DNA of 7,367 nt. Origin: Microcaldota archaeon. Lineage in GTDB: Archaea > Micrarchaeota > Micrarchaeia > Micrarchaeales > Micrarchaeaceae. Below, piece after piece: positions 1-5,886 of the stretch (position 1 is the stretch's first letter; every line of letters starts with the position of its first letter). The stretch covers positions 1 to 7,367 of the forward strand of contig DUIS01000005.1 in assembly GCA_013330215.1 (NCBI GenBank), in the 5' to 3' direction. The notes under the pieces were generated by a model. That model was not told where the DNA came from, ran no database searches, and saw nothing but the letters and a program-made list of their open reading frames with translations. The position numbers and the translations under genes were made by a program.

Positions 1-446
1 GGGGTCGGACAGGTCTCTACCCCGAAGCTTATGTTCCTGACCTCGCTGTCGGAATAGAGCGTCAGGTACTGGTAGTTTATCGCTATGCCCGTTGATATCA
101 GAGACGAGGCGTTGAGGCTTACGAACACCTGCATGTTTACGGTCTTTGTGAGGTTTGCTGTGATGTTGACTGCGCTCACCGTGCCGTTGCCCACGGTGTA
201 TGCGCTCCTAGTGCTTGTTATGCTCAATTCCACGTTCTGCATTGTCGACGCGCCTACCGGCGTCCTTATCGATATCGGCACGTTATTCACCAGCCCCTTG
301 CACAGTGTTGTAACGTTAGTGCTGAGCTGGAAATTCGGCGGCGGCGGTATGGGCGAAGGCCCGCTGGTGGCCGCAAACGCGGTTGCAGGTGCCGCAATCA
401 TGCAGAAAAGCAGCAGTAATCCAAGCAGTCTAGTCTCTCTCATCAT
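1..446 (-). CDS. Secreted COG1361/S-layer-like beta-domain protein, C-terminus beyond the left edge
   Basis: This is an exported or surface-anchored protein, of which the first 148 residues are visible; the frame has no stop before the window edge. The N-terminus is a clear signal peptide: Arg/Glu/Arg near the start, a Leu-rich core (LLGLLLLFCMIAA), then PATAFA followed by a Pro-rich linker. The mature part is rich in Val, Thr, Ser and Asn and reads like an Ig-like/CARDB beta domain of the kind found in archaeal COG1361 proteins. It contains six N-x-S/T sequons (NVT, NGT, NIT, NLT, NAS, NIS), consistent with N-glycosylation outside the cell. The start ATG overlaps the ABC ATPase stop as ATGA and is preceded by GAGGTA with GGT six bases before it; the next codon is also ATG. 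The missing part could include an FtsX/MacB-type permease, since such fusions or neighbours are common. Family assignment is by sequence character only. Confidence 0.8.
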   Translation of the reverse strand, partial: MMRETRLLGLLLLFCMIAAPATAFAATSGPSPIPPPPNFQLSTNVTTLCKGLVNNVPISIRTPVGASTMQNVELSITSTRSAYTVGNGTVSAVNITANLTKTVNMQVFVSLNASSLISTGIAINYQYLTLYSDSEVRNISFGVETCPT

Positions 447-1144
447 CTCAATACCTCTATTTTCTCCAATCTTCCATCTTTAATATGAATTACCCTGTTG
501 CAGTATCTTGTGATATCCACATTGTGGGTTACCATGACTATGGTGACATTCTGTTCCTTAGTTATGTCCCTGAAGAGCTTTATGACCTCGTCCCCTGCCT
601 TAGTGTCAAGGTTTCCGGTAGGTTCATCGGCGAGTATGAGCGCAGGCTTGTTTATAAGGGCGCGCGCTATCGCGACACGCTGCTGCTGCCCGCCGCTAAG
701 CTGGTTCGGCTTCTGCTTCAATCTTCTGCCGAGTCCGAGCTGCTCAAGGACCTCGTCCGCCCGTTCCTTCCTGTCTTTGCCTGACATAGGGCTCACGAGG
801 AGCGGCAGCTCCACATTCATCTCGGCGTTAAGCCCGTTAACGAGGTTGTATGCCTGGAAGACAAAGCCCAGCTTCTTGTTCCTGAACTCGGCGAGCTTGT
901 CCCCGTCCATCTCGGATGTAGCAACGCCATCTATGTACACCTCGCCGCTGGTCGGCTTGTCTATAGTGCCGAGTATGTGCATGAGCGTGGACTTCCCGCT
1001 TCCGGATGGGCCTATAATGGCAACGAATTCGCCGCGCTCCAGGTAGAACGATACATCAATGAGTGCATCCACCTCAACGCTCTCGGACTTGTACGCCTTC
1101 GAGACGTTCTTTACTACCACAGAATGGTCAGGTTTAGCCTTCAT
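443..1144 (-). CDS. ABC transporter ATP-binding protein, MacB/LolD type
   Basis: This is the ATPase subunit that powers a membrane ABC complex of the MacB/LolD/FtsE type. From the ATG at 1144 it has 233 residues, normal for the family. All nucleotide-binding motifs are intact: Walker A GPSGSGKS (45-52), Q-loop Gln97, signature LSGGQQQR (149-156), Walker B LILADE with catalytic Glu174, D-loop NLDT, and switch His207 in VTHN. The stretch TIDKPTSGEVYIDG after Walker A and the GLNAEMNVELPLL region are typical of the LolD/MacB branch. The frame is open further upstream to a TTG at 1171, which would add nine residues; neither start has the GGT-N6 signal seen at other genes here, so the start is uncertain. 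It overlaps the next gene by 4 bp, so the exported beta-domain protein is probably its partner or part of its permease. The substrate cannot be told. Confidence 0.93.
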   Translation of the reverse strand: MKAKPDHSVVVKNVSKAYKSESVEVDALIDVSFYLERGEFVAIIGPSGSGKSTLMHILGTIDKPTSGEVYIDGVATSEMDGDKLAEFRNKKLGFVFQAYNLVNGLNAEMNVELPLLVSPMSGKDRKERADEVLEQLGLGRRLKQKPNQLSGGQQQRVAIARALINKPALILADEPTGNLDTKAGDEVIKLFRDITKEQNVTIVMVTHNVDITRYCNRVIHIKDGRLEKIEVLR

Positions 1145-1216
1145 AATATCATGCTTCAAGGAGCGGGCCAAGCCGTAGGGCTTCCCATTATCAAATCAAC
1201 AGATACATATCAACAA

Positions 1217-1229
1217 GCATATAATAAAG
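1217..1229 (-). promoter_or_regulatory. TATA-like promoter element of the ABC transporter operon
   Basis: On the minus strand an AT-only stretch reads TTTATTATAT. A start about 26 nt downstream would lie near 1197 and give a leader of 25-55 nt, depending on which ATPase start is used. That leader contains a small hairpin, AAGCC-CTAC-GGCTT (1170-1183). Assignment is by spacing and composition only. Confidence 0.5.
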
Positions 1230-1270
1230 TTATCATTATCGTTCGGTTTTTCCGCCCATTTTGAAACAAA

Positions 1271-1280
1271 CTATAATAAA
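1271..1280 (+). promoter_or_regulatory. TATA-like promoter element of the double-CxxC gene
   Basis: CTATAATAAA is centred about 33 nt before the ATG at 1308. Archaeal initiation about 26 nt downstream would give a leader of only a few bases, so the mRNA would be nearly leaderless. Together with the minus-strand element near 1223 it makes 1145-1307 a compact divergent promoter region. Confidence 0.5.
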
Positions 1281-1307
1281 TCCCAACGAGAAACACTAGT
1301 GGATCCC

Positions 1308-1526
1308 ATGAGCATAGAAGATTCAAGGTGCGACATCTGCAAGGAGGAGCTCTCCGCTGACAACTTCTATTACATATATGCTGGAAGGCTGCAGCAGGGC
1401 ACGCACAGCGACAAGAAGAGCACAACGGAGTACAACCTCTGCTCGAACTGCTACAACCAGGTAAAGGCGGAGATGATGGTCTCGGTGCAGAGGAGAAAGA
1501 ACCTTATCGAAAAGAAGGAATCCTAA
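1308..1526 (+). CDS. Small zinc-ribbon-like protein with two CxxC pairs
   Basis: This is a 72-residue protein that I cannot assign to a named family. It has two CxxC knuckles, CDIC (Cys8, Cys11) and CSNC (Cys45, Cys48), 33 residues apart, which is the arrangement of a small treble-clef or zinc-ribbon fold binding one zinc. The segment between is polar and aromatic (FYYIYAGR), and the C-terminus (about residues 52-72) is a Lys/Arg/Glu-rich predicted helix that could bind nucleic acid or a partner. An in-frame GTG at 1299 would add three residues, but the ATG fits the upstream TATA element better. It lies 42 nt upstream of tyrS in the same direction with no terminator between, so readthrough into tyrS is likely. 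A link to translation is an inference from position alone. Confidence 0.75.
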   Translation: MSIEDSRCDICKEELSADNFYYIYAGRLQQGTHSDKKSTTEYNLCSNCYNQVKAEMMVSVQRRKNLIEKKES

Positions 1527-1538
1527 GCTGTAGGATAG

Positions 1539-1546
1539 GTTTATAG
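1539..1546 (+). promoter_or_regulatory. TATA box for a leaderless tyrS transcript
   Basis: GTTTATAG is centred near 1543, 26 nt before the A of the tyrS ATG. That is the standard archaeal TATA-to-start distance, so transcription should begin at or next to the start codon. The GGT-N6 signal used by other genes here is absent, which agrees with leaderless translation. Confidence 0.7.
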
Positions 1547-1568
1547 CCCTTAAGAGAAGGAAGATATT

Positions 1569-2651
1569 ATGGATGTTGAGACAAAGATTGGCATACTGAG
1601 AGGCTTCGCCGAGGAGATACTTACAGAGGATGAGCTTAAACTGATACTGGAAAGCAACAGCCATCCTGTAGCCTATGACGGCTTTGAGCCATCCGGAATC
1701 GCGCCTGTGCATTTCGGCCTATTGAGGGCTAAGAATGTCAAAAAAATGCTGAGCGTCGGGATAAAGGTCACACTATACCTTGCTGATTACTTCGCATTTG
1801 TAAACAACAAACTTGACGGCGATCTCGAAAAGATAAGGACAGCAGGCGAGTACTTTGTAGAGGTCTGGAAGGCGTGCGGCATAGACCCGAAAAAGGTCGA
1901 GATAATATGGTCAAAGGAGCTCATGGACTCGTTGGATTACTGGGACAGGTTCATGCGCATAGGAAAGGTCACCACAATAGAAAGGGTAAAAAGAGCAATT
2001 ACGGTCATGGGAAGGAAGGAGGGCGAGAGCGTATCCGCAGCCCAGTTATTCTACCCAATCATGCAGGCAACCGACATATTCCAGATGGATATCGACATAT
2101 GCCAGTTGGGCATAGACCAGAGACGCGCCAATGTGCTCGCGCGCGAGGCTGCAGACAAGTACAAATGGAAGAAGCCGGCGGCCGTGCACCATCCTCTAAT
2201 ATTGGGACTTCAGGGCATACCAGCCGGGAAAGATATGCACGACAAGGAATCGCTGATTGAATACAAGATGTCCAAGTCAAATCCTAAGAGCGCTATATAC
2301 ATGCACGACTCCTATGCAGAGATCAAGGAGAAAGTAAACAGCGCATACTGCCCTGAAAAGGTGATTGAGGGCAATCCAATCCTCAATTACGTGGATCTGC
2401 TAATACTGGATGATCCAGAGGCAAGAATCGAAATAGAGCGTTCTCCGAAGTTTGGAGGGACTCTTGAGATAGACGGCTACAAGGAGCTCGTAAATGTTTA
2501 TTCCAGTGGTAAGTTGCATCCGCTCGACCTTAAGAAGTTCGTGGCTGAAAAATTGGAGGAAAAAATAAAGCCTGTCAGGGAGCACTTCGAGACCGACAAG
2601 CATGCACAAGAATTGTATGGGACTGTTAAGGCTGACAAAATAACCAGATGA
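1569..2651 (+). CDS. tyrS: Tyrosyl-tRNA synthetase, archaeal/eukaryal type
   Basis: This cytosolic class Ic synthetase charges tRNA-Tyr with tyrosine using ATP. It has 360 residues, longer than the 306-residue Methanocaldococcus enzyme. The Rossmann catalytic domain opens with YDGFEPSG (Tyr36 contacts the substrate), then a HIGH-like HFGL (48-51). Tyrosine-pocket residues follow in FYPIMQATD (Tyr162, Gln166, Asp169) and GIDQRR (Gln184). The second signature KMSKS is at 233-237, preceded by a longer loop than in the Methanocaldococcus protein. The C-terminal part keeps the archaeal hallmarks YCP, EGNPI, SPKFGG and LHPLDLK, and then runs about 20 residues past the usual end. It probably has its own leaderless promoter in addition to readthrough from the small upstream gene. 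It ends 13 nt from the convergent CYTH gene. Identification is firm. Confidence 0.97.
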   Translation: MDVETKIGILRGFAEEILTEDELKLILESNSHPVAYDGFEPSGIAPVHFGLLRAKNVKKMLSVGIKVTLYLADYFAFVNNKLDGDLEKIRTAGEYFVEVWKACGIDPKKVEIIWSKELMDSLDYWDRFMRIGKVTTIERVKRAITVMGRKEGESVSAAQLFYPIMQATDIFQMDIDICQLGIDQRRANVLAREAADKYKWKKPAAVHHPLILGLQGIPAGKDMHDKESLIEYKMSKSNPKSAIYMHDSYAEIKEKVNSAYCPEKVIEGNPILNYVDLLILDDPEARIEIERSPKFGGTLEIDGYKELVNVYSSGKLHPLDLKKFVAEKLEEKIKPVREHFETDKHAQELYGTVKADKITR

Positions 2652-2687
2652 GCGAATAAAAGGCTCACAGATTATAGAACTTTTTTA
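2649..2687. terminator. Bidirectional hairpin between tyrS and the first CYTH gene
   Basis: TGAGC (2649-2653) and GCTCA (2663-2667) form a 5-bp stem around a 9-nt A-rich loop. Each arm contains one gene's stop codon: TGA of tyrS on the left and TGA of the CYTH gene, read on the minus strand, on the right. A run of six T (2681-2686) follows for the tyrS direction. A short stem plus T-run is compatible with archaeal termination, which relies mainly on the T-run. Confidence 0.5.
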
Positions 2688-3222
2688 TATCGGTTAGCCT
2701 TGCATCTCCAACCTCCTCGTAATCCAAGTTGTAGAACTCGTATCCTTTACGCCCGGACATGTTTCCAAGAGGCTTGCCATTCTTCAGATCAAGCTGCCTG
2801 AACATCTCCATTATCTCCCTTTTCGAGTTGCCCTCTATCTCCAGGGACCACGGCAGTCTCGGCCATTTGTCTATCGTTATCTTGTTGCTGTTCAGGCTGT
2901 ACTCAATCCTTCTGTTCTCAAAATAGAGCAGCTTGTAGGGTGCACTCAGGAACATGTTCACATACTGCCTTATGTCATCTATCCTCATCTCATACTTCTG
3001 CTGTGCAAGCTTATTCCTATTTTTCTGCTTGAATGTAACCACATGGATTTTGCCATCGCTCCTTATCCTGAACCAGGATTCACCTCTCGAACTTCCTTTA
3101 GGTAGTGATATCAGGCGCCTGAATCTGTAGGTGCCGACATATCTCGCGCCCAGCTGTTTAAGCCTTTCCACCACTTCCTCTTTTTTAATATCAGTGACCT
3201 TTAGTTCCCTCTCCGTAGCCAT
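2665..3222 (-). CDS. CYTH-domain (triphosphate tunnel metalloenzyme) protein, copy 1
   Basis: This is a single CYTH domain of 185 residues from the ATG at 3222. Members fold into a beta-barrel tunnel binding a triphosphate and divalent metal; known activities are tripolyphosphatase, thiamine triphosphatase and class IV adenylate cyclase. The N-terminal ExExK signature is intact (ERELK, 4-8). The expected alternating charged strands follow: RIR (Arg52, Arg54), the Lys of TFKQK, Glu of YEMR, Arg-Arg of FENRRIEY, the invariant-looking ITIDKWP, and LEIE near residue 130. An ATG at 3237 would add five residues, but GGTG lies six bases (counted from GGT) before the 3222 ATG, matching other genes here. 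The substrate is not decidable from sequence. A paralogue lies at 6705-7280. The promoter region is palindromic. Confidence 0.9.
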   Translation of the reverse strand: MATERELKVTDIKKEEVVERLKQLGARYVGTYRFRRLISLPKGSSRGESWFRIRSDGKIHVVTFKQKNRNKLAQQKYEMRIDDIRQYVNMFLSAPYKLLYFENRRIEYSLNSNKITIDKWPRLPWSLEIEGNSKREIMEMFRQLDLKNGKPLGNMSGRKGYEFYNLDYEEVGDARLTDIKKFYNL

Positions 3223-3237
3223 GCAATCACCACTCAT

Positions 3238-3281
3238 ATATAATTATACATAATTAGTATAACTATGCATAATTAGTTATA
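3238..3281 (-). promoter_or_regulatory. AT-rich promoter of CYTH copy 1 with two inverted repeats
   Basis: The stretch is almost pure A/T and holds minus-strand TATA candidates about 20-30 nt before the CYTH start. Two inverted repeats lie in it: TAATTAT-AC-ATAATTA (3241-3256, perfect 7-bp arms, 2-nt spacer) and ATAACTA-N8-TAGTTAT (3259-3265/3274-3280). The 10-mer CATAATTAGT also occurs twice, 19 bp apart (3249 and 3268), close to two helical turns. The position over the promoter suggests an operator for a dimeric regulator. AT-richness raises the chance of coincidental palindromes. Confidence 0.5.
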
Positions 3282-3284
3282 AAA
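3275..3284 (+). promoter_or_regulatory. Rightward TATA element in the CYTH-sulfatase gap
   Basis: AGTTATAAAA is centred about 27 nt before an ATG at 3308, so a leaderless start is geometrically possible. The 3308 frame, however, closes after 15 codons. The element more likely drives the sulfatase/glycosyltransferase operon with a leader of about 80 nt. A second rightward candidate, GTTTTTAAG at 3332-3340, would give a leader of about 20 nt. Confidence 0.4.
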
Positions 3285-3375
3285 GGCTTGCCGTTAAAAG
3301 GAAACCAATGCAAAACGGGATAATCCAAGTAGTTTTTAAGTTTTGCCAAACATAGTATAGCTGACATAGGGAACT

Positions 3376-3387
3376 GGTGTTGTACTG
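3376..3387 (+). promoter_or_regulatory. Ribosome binding site that decides a CTG start
   Basis: GGTG, then five bases (TTGTA), then CTG. The same GGT-N6-start spacing precedes the ATG of both CYTH genes, the C39-like gene, the glycosyltransferase and the left-edge gene. The codons after CTG encode the missing N-terminal strand of the sulfatase fold. Both observations make CTG the best start, although a sequencing error in an original ATG cannot be excluded. Confidence 0.6.
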
Positions 3388-4593
3388 GAAAAAAAGTTAA
3401 ATATATCGATAATTGTACTGGATACCCTGAAATTAGAGATGTTCAATAGGCTTGTCGAAGATAACCCCAATTTCCTGGAGGGTTTTGACGCGGTAAGGTT
3501 CGAGAACTGCATAGCTCCAGGGTCATGGACACTTCCATCGCACGCATCCATGTTTACAGGACTTGACCAGTCGGACCATTATTGCCACGAGACAAAAGAG
3601 ATAAAATCACTGGACATAGACAGGATAAAGCTAAGGAAAAGGACCATACTTGACAATTTCAAGGAGATTGGCTATCATAACTACGGGGTTTCTGCGAATC
3701 CATACGTGCATCCTGTATATGGCTTCACCGGATTCGACAGCTATACAGCGGAATCCTACTTCACAGACGTATTCGGAAGTGTCATAGAGATATCAGACAA
3801 GCTTAAGCCAAAGGTCTCAAAATACAGGAATATCTACGGGAATGACGTGCTGAAGCTTTCCAGGACAATAGCGAAAGAGGACCCGAAGCTGTTCGTAGAC
3901 CTTGTGCTTAGCGCGACCGTGTTAAGCCCCAAATCCGCAATAAAGAAACTGCGCGCAAAACTCATAGACGGCTGGCCCATAGAGAAAGGGGGCAGGAACA
4001 TGATAAAGACCGTAAGGAACATGAAGATAAAAAAGCCGTTCTTCCTCTTCGTGAACTTCATGGAGGCGCACGACCCATATGTGGGCGGGCGTGGAAAGGA
4101 CTTCAACTGGGCTACTCCGTTCTTGAAGGACTGGCCAGACAAAAAGACACTCTCCCTATGGGCATCACTGTACGAGAAGGCATCGTACAAGGCAATGAAA
4201 TACGGCACAGAGCTCATGAGGCAGCTTATGGAGAGGTTCGGCGATAACCAGATAATCATACTGACTTCAGACCATGGCCAGCTCTTCGGCGAGCACGGGT
4301 TCATAGGCCACGGCACCGTGATATTCGACGAGATAGTGAAGGTGCCGCTTCTTGTCATAATGCCGAAAAGGTTCAACAGGAACGCAAAGGCAAAAGGTTA
4401 TCAGTCGCTTGTCAACATACCCAGCTTTATAGAAGCGGCCCTGGCAAATGACCTAAACGCGCTCTCAAGGCTTTCAACCGAAAGTGTTTGTGCCGAAACG
4501 TTCAGCATACCTGCCAACATATCAAATGTGAAGGGCATCGATAGGAAAAAGATGGCAAAGTTCGACAAGTACGAGAAAAGGGTCTTCAAATGA
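3385..4593 (+). CDS. Sulfatase/alkaline-phosphatase-superfamily enzyme, CTG start proposed
   Basis: This is a metal-dependent hydrolase or phosphotransferase of the sulfatase fold, 402 residues from the CTG. The first ATG (3439) would start the protein after the first core strand. The 18 codons before it read MEKKLNISIIVLDTLKLE (first residue from CTG), the classic N-terminal strand whose Asp13 is a metal ligand. Next comes ENCIAPGSWTLPSHAS, where Thr49 occupies the nucleophile position. Having Thr rather than Cys/Ser argues against a formylglycine sulfatase and for a phosphatase or phospho-group transferase. Further sites are EAHDPY (227-232), TSDHG (294-298, metal ligands Asp296 and His297), GEHG and GHG (His309). 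I see no membrane segment or signal peptide, so it is probably cytosolic. The C-terminus is short for the family. The ATGA overlap with the glycosyltransferase indicates one operon, perhaps modifying a surface glycan. Confidence 0.85.
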   Translation: MEKKLNISIIVLDTLKLEMFNRLVEDNPNFLEGFDAVRFENCIAPGSWTLPSHASMFTGLDQSDHYCHETKEIKSLDIDRIKLRKRTILDNFKEIGYHNYGVSANPYVHPVYGFTGFDSYTAESYFTDVFGSVIEISDKLKPKVSKYRNIYGNDVLKLSRTIAKEDPKLFVDLVLSATVLSPKSAIKKLRAKLIDGWPIEKGGRNMIKTVRNMKIKKPFFLFVNFMEAHDPYVGGRGKDFNWATPFLKDWPDKKTLSLWASLYEKASYKAMKYGTELMRQLMERFGDNQIIILTSDHGQLFGEHGFIGHGTVIFDEIVKVPLLVIMPKRFNRNAKAKGYQSLVNIPSFIEAALANDLNALSRLSTESVCAETFSIPANISNVKGIDRKKMAKFDKYEKRVFK

Positions 4594-5723
4594 GGCTCCT
4601 AATTGCGCAGCACAACATAAACGAGCGTGGCGGGGCAGAGAAGGTCATACTCAAGATAGCACAGCGATACGATGCCACTATCTATACACTTGGGTACAAC
4701 AAAGAGGGCACATTCGAGGAATTCAAGGACGTCGACATAAAGGTTTTCAGCAGCAAGGGCAAGCTGAGCAACTTGTTCCCGCCAAGGGTCGCGAACGCAA
4801 TCTATTACGGCTACAATTTCTACAACCTGAAGATAGCCGAGGATTACGATCTCATAAATCCGCACATGTCACCGAGCGAATGGATACGCAACAACAATCC
4901 AAGGGTGCTGTGGTACTGCCATACTCCCCCAAGGGAACTGTACGATCCGACAGTGGCGAATCTGAGGAAGAGGCCTCTCAGGGAAAAGATACTCTACAGC
5001 TACCTCTCAAATGTTTACAGGGGAATGGAAAAGAAGGTGGTGAAGAAGATAGAGGCAATAGCCACAAACAGCGAGAACACGAGGACGAGGATAAAGAAGG
5101 CATTCCACGCAAAGGCGACAGTCATAAACCCCGGGATAGATTACAAGGATTTCACTAACAAGGGCGACAAGAGATATTTCCTTTACCCTTCAAGGATAGC
5201 CGAGCAGAAGAGGCAGGAGTACACTATAGAGGCATTTGAGAGATTCGCAAGGCAGAACAAGGGCGGAAACTACAAGCTAGTGCTTGCGGGAAGCTTATCG
5301 AGCAGATACTCTGATTTCGAGGAGTATTACAACAAGCTAAAGGCGATGAAGGCAAAGAACGTGGTATTCAGGCTCAATCCATCGAACAGCGAACTGAGGA
5401 ATCTGTACGCAAGATGCACAGCAGTATTGGTGAGTGCGATAAACGAGGACTTCGGCATAGTGCCACTGGAAGGGATGGCAAGCTCTAAGCCGGTCATAGC
5501 TGTCAACGAGGGCGGGTTCAGGGAGACTATAGTGAACGGGAGGACAGGGTTCCTTGTCAACTCCCCTGCCAAGATGGCAGAGCAGATGCGATTCATCACG
5601 GAGCACAGTTCCATAGCGAAGCAGATGGGAAAAGAGGGCAGGAGAAGGGTCGAGGCTAACTATTCATGGAGCAATTTCTTCAAAGACTTTGACGAAATCG
5701 CAAGGAAAGTTGCAAAGAGCTGA
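4590..5723 (+). CDS. GT4-family glycosyltransferase
   Basis: This is a GT-B fold glycosyltransferase of 377 residues, normal for family GT4. It transfers a sugar from a nucleotide donor to an acceptor glycan or lipid, most likely at the inner membrane face. The N-terminal acceptor domain begins directly with a strand (MRLLIAQHNI) and the GGAEKV motif (14-19). WYCHTPPRELYDP (108-120) resembles the HTPxR segment of WbaZ-type mannosyltransferases. The donor domain shows YPSRIAEQKRQE (199-210; Arg202 and Lys207 are phosphate contacts) and the EDFGIVPLE E-x7-E motif (Glu286, Glu294), followed by PVIAVNEGGFRE. No transmembrane helix is evident. The start overlaps the sulfatase-like gene by 4 bp, and GGT lies six bases before its ATG. 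Mannosyl specificity is only a hint; glycan assembly on surface proteins or lipids is an inference. Confidence 0.93.
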   Translation: MRLLIAQHNINERGGAEKVILKIAQRYDATIYTLGYNKEGTFEEFKDVDIKVFSSKGKLSNLFPPRVANAIYYGYNFYNLKIAEDYDLINPHMSPSEWIRNNNPRVLWYCHTPPRELYDPTVANLRKRPLREKILYSYLSNVYRGMEKKVVKKIEAIATNSENTRTRIKKAFHAKATVINPGIDYKDFTNKGDKRYFLYPSRIAEQKRQEYTIEAFERFARQNKGGNYKLVLAGSLSSRYSDFEEYYNKLKAMKAKNVVFRLNPSNSELRNLYARCTAVLVSAINEDFGIVPLEGMASSKPVIAVNEGGFRETIVNGRTGFLVNSPAKMAEQMRFITEHSSIAKQMGKEGRRRVEANYSWSNFFKDFDEIARKVAKS

Positions 5724-5856
5724 AGCCAAAACCGGATTTCGGCCATCGCCGTAGCATTGGCGGAAGGTTTATAAAGGCTCGACATTTGACGGAGCAAAGG
5801 TATATATATCTGGAGAGGTTCATTAATAGCGCTATAACACTTCAATGTGAATGGCT
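5724..5856 (+). promoter_or_regulatory. Intergenic stretch with two further TATA-like elements
   Basis: No convincing ORF is present. Two good rightward TATA elements occur: GGTTTATAAAG (about 5766-5776) and GGTATATATATC (about 5800-5811), in addition to the element used by the tRNA. Predicted starts would be near 5797 and 5832. A small hairpin CGCC-N8-GGCG lies before the first element. These could be extra promoters for the tRNA transcript or drive a short RNA; nothing in the sequence decides this. Confidence 0.4.
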
Positions 5857-5865
5857 TATATATTA
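5855..5865 (+). promoter_or_regulatory. TATA box of tRNA-Leu
   Basis: CTTATATATTA is centred near 5860, about 26 nt before the first base of the tRNA. This is the expected distance for an archaeal transcript starting at or just before the mature 5' end. Confidence 0.7.
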
Positions 5866-5886
5866 TATTATCAGAATTATCTCTGT

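Noticed and set aside
85..483. Plus-strand ORF with hydrophobic segments at the left edge
   Set aside because: It is antisense to the secreted protein, whose signal peptide and sequons are clear; the apparent membrane segments come from the reverse of Thr/Asn/Val-rich codons.
498..1046. Plus-strand 182-codon ORF antisense to the ABC ATPase
   Set aside because: The minus strand encodes all ABC motifs intact; the plus-strand frame is Ser/Pro-rich shadow sequence.
1170..1183. AAGCC-CTAC-GGCTT hairpin as a riboswitch or attenuator before the ABC ATPase
   Set aside because: Five base pairs alone, with no conserved aptamer-like context, is too little to support a regulatory RNA.
3397..3406. TATA-like TTAAATATAT as promoter for an ATG start at 3439
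   Set aside because: The spacing would allow a start near 3428, but those bases encode the conserved first strand of the sulfatase fold, so coding use explains them better. An internal promoter cannot be fully excluded.
3834..4376. Minus-strand 180-codon ORF inside the sulfatase-like gene
   Set aside because: It is a shadow of a conserved catalytic region on the plus strand and lacks any recognisable domain.
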